Below are positions 62,701 to 64,000 of a stretch of 64,000 nucleotides of DNA, in pieces. Origin of the DNA: Microvirga massiliensis (lineage in GTDB: Bacteria; Pseudomonadota; Alphaproteobacteria; Rhizobiales; Beijerinckiaceae); the NCBI RefSeq assembly GCF_001006805.1, contig NZ_LN811355.1:124115-188114 (forward strand). Direction: 5' to 3'. The translations under genes and the position numbers were made by a program. Within the stretch, counting starts at the first letter, position 1; each line of letters starts with the position of its first letter. Below the pieces are notes generated by a model, which worked only from the letters and a program-made list of their open reading frames with translations, was not told the DNA's origin and ran no database searches.

Positions 62701-63238
62701 CGCCGCGCACGGCATATTCACCCGTATCCCGAACCGTTCCCGTCCGCAGAAAGCCGTTGATCTCAAGCCACGCCACGAGTTGCTCGGTGTCGACCATGTT
62801 GCCGGGCGCTGCGGAAAACGTTTCGGTCTCTAGCCGAGAGCGTGGCGGCACTCGTTGTATGAGGGCATTGACGGTCGTCGAGACCAGTCGAGGTCGCTCC
62901 TCCGACGTCTTCGACCGGGTGAGCCGCGACAGCGTGGTCATACGCTGGGCCATGATGCCCGCATTCGGCGAGATGCGGTCGTAGGGCTGGGTGTCCCAGG
63001 CCGGGAAAGCGAGCACCTCGATTTCGGGTGCGATGAATTGCAGCGCGTTCTGGAGCAACTGCTGGCGCTGGCCGTCACGGGCAACATGGAGGAGTACGGC
63101 AGGCCCGTCCGCACCCTTCGAGAGCGATCTCGCCAGATCCGCCACCACCATGGCATCGAAGCCATCGGGCACGCTAGCAAGGGTAACGTGCCGGCCTTGG
63201 CGAAGGGTTTGGACCGCACGGGTCAGGGCAGACGACAT
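59720..63238 (-). CDS. mfd: Transcription-repair coupling factor
   Basis: ATP-driven translocase that removes stalled RNA polymerase and recruits UvrA to transcribed-strand lesions. In its 1172 residues: UvrB-like N-terminal domains (VLAFPAWDTQPYDRISPNAG), the RNA-polymerase-binding CarD-like domain (LTPGDLVVHVDHGIGRFEGL), RecG-like helicase motors (Walker A CGDVGFGKTEVALRAAF, DEEQ motif VIVDEEQHFGVAHKERLK, TATPIPRTLQLAL-type SATPIPRTLQLALTG, LSTTIVESGLDIPTANT, QLRGRVGRS) and the C-terminal autoinhibitory TRCF domain. It follows sdhE with a small hairpin between. Confidence 0.98.
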   Translation of the reverse strand: MSSALTRAVQTLRQGRHVTLASVPDGFDAMVVADLARSLSKGADGPAVLLHVARDGQRQQLLQNALQFIAPEIEVLAFPAWDTQPYDRISPNAGIMAQRMTTLSRLTRSKTSEERPRLVSTTVNALIQRVPPRSRLETETFSAAPGNMVDTEQLVAWLEINGFLRTGTVRDTGEYAVRGGIIDLYPAGLPNPVRLDFFGDTLESIRAFDSETQRTVGTLRSLDLVPMSEVQLTTESIRRFRQSYVATLGAPMKDDRLYEAVSEGRRTAGVEHFLPLFNEHLDTLLEYLPGVPVVLDALAEDAAGERLSQVKDYYDARQVALAHPQPGVAPYRPLLPDALYLGAEEFAERLRDATVARVTPFAMPESGQQAVVDCGARQGRSFAAERAADANVFEAAIGHVRDLQAAGRRVILTAWSEGSRERLCHVLNDYDLRQTKPVARLSDAMALPRQEVPVAVWALESGFEAGDLAVVGEQDILGDRLVRPKRKSKRPQDFLTEVAALTPGDLVVHVDHGIGRFEGLKTIEAAGAPHDCLELHYAGGDRLFLPVENIELLTRYGSEETDVQLDRLGGGAWQARKSRMKQRIREMAGALMKIAAARVLREAPRLVPQEGLYDEFSARFPYDETEDQLSAIEATIDDLSAGRPMDRLVCGDVGFGKTEVALRAAFVTALSGKQVAVVVPTTLLARQHFRTFSERFHGLPVKIAQASRFVPAGEMKKVKEGLADGTVDIVIGTHALLGKTIHFKDLGLVIVDEEQHFGVAHKERLKELRAEVHVLTLSATPIPRTLQLALTGVRELSLITTPPVDRLAVRTFVTPFDPLMIREALLRERYRGGQAFYVVPRLEDLAEVKSFLDREVPEAKVAVAHGQMAATQLEDVMTAFYEGKYDILLSTTIVESGLDIPTANTLIVHRADMFGLAQLYQLRGRVGRSKTRAYALFTVPANRTLTVQAERRLKVLQSLDTLGAGFQLASHDLDIRGAGNLLGDEQSGHIREVGYELYQQMLEDAVAQLKAGIEEPAEDQWSPTIAIGTPVMIPESYVPDLQLRLGLYRRLSNLETDAEIEAFGAEMVDRFGPMPPEVDQLLKIMAIKVLCRRANVEKVEGGPKGIIVSFRDNSFANPGGLISYVSEQASFAKVRPDMKIVFIRDVERPDERMKATTSILRNLAKIAEKKAA

Positions 63239-63262
63239 TGAAAGATCTTCGGTTCTTGGTGG

Positions 63263-63280
63263 ACGCTCCTCCGGGAGCGT
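63263..63280 (-). other. Hairpin between sdhE and mfd
   Basis: ACGCTCC / GGAGCGT, 7-bp perfect stem with a four-base loop, in the 71-base gap between the two minus-strand genes. No T-run follows, so it may be an attenuating or processing structure rather than a full terminator. Confidence 0.45.
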
Positions 63281-63309
63281 TGTTCACCGCACCGGAAGCT
63301 CGATTGAAG

Positions 63310-63606
63310 TCAGGAATGGATCGGCGCGTCGTGGGTGTGAAAAGCCTTCAGGCGCCGGAAGAGCGGCGTGTCGTAATTCGAGGGAGGCGCGGTCTCGGCC
63401 GTGATCCACCGAAAGAGCTCCCCATCGGGGACTTCGATGAGCTGCTCGAACTCCGCCAGCTCTTCGTCCGACATGGCTCCGATTTCCGCATCGGCGAAAC
63501 GCCCCATGATGAGATCCAGCTCGCGCATGCCACGATGCCATGCCCGGTAGAGGATGCGTCGACGACGTGGATCGAGGCCGGCGCTCGTGCGTGTCGACCC
63601 GCTCAT
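63310..63606 (-). CDS. sdhE: FAD assembly factor SdhE
   Basis: Small protein of 98 residues (DUF339 / Sdh5 family) that promotes covalent FAD attachment to succinate dehydrogenase and fumarate reductase. The sequence RRRRILYRAWHRGMRELDLI contains the RGxxE motif essential for the family, followed by MSDEELAEFEQLIEVPDGEL and FRWITAE. GGAG lies 8 bases before ATG 63606. The order recG-sdhE-mfd is conserved in Hyphomicrobiales. Divergent from recG. Confidence 0.96.
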   Translation of the reverse strand: MSGSTRTSAGLDPRRRRILYRAWHRGMRELDLIMGRFADAEIGAMSDEELAEFEQLIEVPDGELFRWITAETAPPSNYDTPLFRRLKAFHTHDAPIHS

Positions 63607-63653
63607 GAGGGCTCCGTTCGTGCTTTGACGCGTCGCAGAGCGACGGACTGGCC

Positions 63654-63663
63654 GCTATATAGC
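63654..63663. promoter_or_regulatory. Palindromic TATA-like element in the sdhE/recG divergent promoter region
   Basis: GCTATATAGC is a perfect 10-base palindrome containing CTATAT, the favoured alphaproteobacterial -10, on both strands. It lies 48 bases upstream of sdhE and about 30 upstream of recG. No convincing -35 was found at the right distance on either side. Confidence 0.35.
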
Positions 63664-63692
63664 CAGCCTGTTCCGCCATGCCACCCCGATTG

Positions 63693-64000
63693 ATGTCGCT
63701 GCGTCCATCCCTCCTCGACCCACTGTTCGCGTCCGCAACGTCCCTGCCGGGCGTGGGCCCGAAGCTCGCTCCCCTTCTGGACCGGCTCATCGGAGAGCCG
63801 GGGCGCCCGGCGCGGGTCGTCGACCTTCTGTTCCATCTCCCGACGGGAGGCATCGACCGAGAGCTCAAGGGTTCGATCGCAGAGGCGCCGATCGGGGACC
63901 CGGTCACGATTTCCGGCGTCGTGGCGGCGCACTATCCCTCCCCGCCCGGACGGGCCCGTGCGCCCTATCGCGTTCTCCTGGAGGACGAGAGTGGCGACGT
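63693..64000 (+). CDS. recG: ATP-dependent DNA helicase RecG (5' part, truncated by window end)
   Basis: The start of RecG, the helicase that remodels stalled replication forks and Holliday junctions. About 100 residues are visible: LRPSLLDPLFASATSLPGVG, PKLAPLLDRL, VVDLLFHLPTGGIDRELKG, then the OB-fold wedge-domain beginning VTISGVVAAHYPSPPGRARA, YRVLLEDESGDV. All helicase motifs would lie beyond the right edge. ATG 63693 gives the usual RecG N-terminus; ATG 63678 in the same frame is possible. Neither has a clear Shine-Dalgarno sequence. Confidence 0.92.
   Translation, partial: MSLRPSLLDPLFASATSLPGVGPKLAPLLDRLIGEPGRPARVVDLLFHLPTGGIDRELKGSIAEAPIGDPVTISGVVAAHYPSPPGRARAPYRVLLEDESGD

Overview
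The window is a stretch of alphaproteobacterial chromosome, almost certainly Hyphomicrobiales (Rhizobiales). The clues are an E1-beta PDH subunit with its own N-terminal lipoyl domain followed by a DUF5076 gene, a long helix-hairpin-helix tail on ribosomal protein S2, IalB and DUF1236 envelope proteins, direct-repeat GAAC-N7-GAAC LexA boxes upstream of lexA, and uniformly GC-rich coding DNA. I cannot name the genus. Gene density is high and no non-coding gap exceeds 300 bases. I see no tRNA, rRNA, CRISPR array, insertion sequence, prophage or integrase.

Layout. (1) 1-12.1 kb, mostly minus strand: PDH E1 (pdhA-pdhB-DUF5076), a FtsB-like division protein, eno, queF (plus strand), an MFS transporter coupled to kdsA, a DUF350 membrane protein, a VOC protein, pyrG, secG and tpiA. 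(2) 12.4-20.7 kb, plus strand: ppiD, then trpE, trpG, trpD, trpC, moaC and moeA, tightly packed and partly overlapping, then lexA behind two LexA boxes. (3) 20.7-26 kb: comEC (minus), gltX and gltA (plus). (4) 26-40.7 kb, minus strand: the translation/envelope supercluster rpsB-tsf, then pyrH-frr-uppS-cdsA-dxr-rseP-bamA-lpxD-fabZ-lpxA-lpxI-lpxB. It joins ribosome function, undecaprenyl and phospholipid precursors, outer-membrane protein assembly and lipid A synthesis. A strong intrinsic terminator separates tsf from pyrH.

(5) 40.8-49.4 kb: a DsbA-like protein, a DUF1236 lipoprotein, rimO, a complete BMP-type ABC importer (ATPase, two permeases, binding protein; probably nucleosides) and a quinone oxidoreductase. 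(6) 49.5-55.3 kb, more accessory in character: a UbiH-type monooxygenase, a CaiB/BaiF CoA-transferase with an AEC carrier, a divergent malyl-CoA-lyase-like enzyme with hspQ, and an IalB protein. (7) 55.4-59.7 kb, the least explained part: an orphan family-5 solute-binding protein translationally coupled to a degenerate, truncated AMP-binding protein, then a receiver-like protein without a phospho-acceptor, then a csbD gene behind a candidate general-stress (EcfG) promoter and a short-ORF membrane protein. (8) 59.7-64 kb: mfd, sdhE and the start of recG, which runs off the window.

Most of the window is core metabolism whose functions can be named confidently. The best candidates for something undescribed are the solute-binding protein / pseudo-adenylating enzyme / pseudo-receiver group (55.4-59.0 kb) and the possible organic-acid CoA module at 50.8-54.1 kb. 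Starts were moved to internal ATG/GTG codons where a Shine-Dalgarno sequence or family conservation supports it; each case is explained in its entry.
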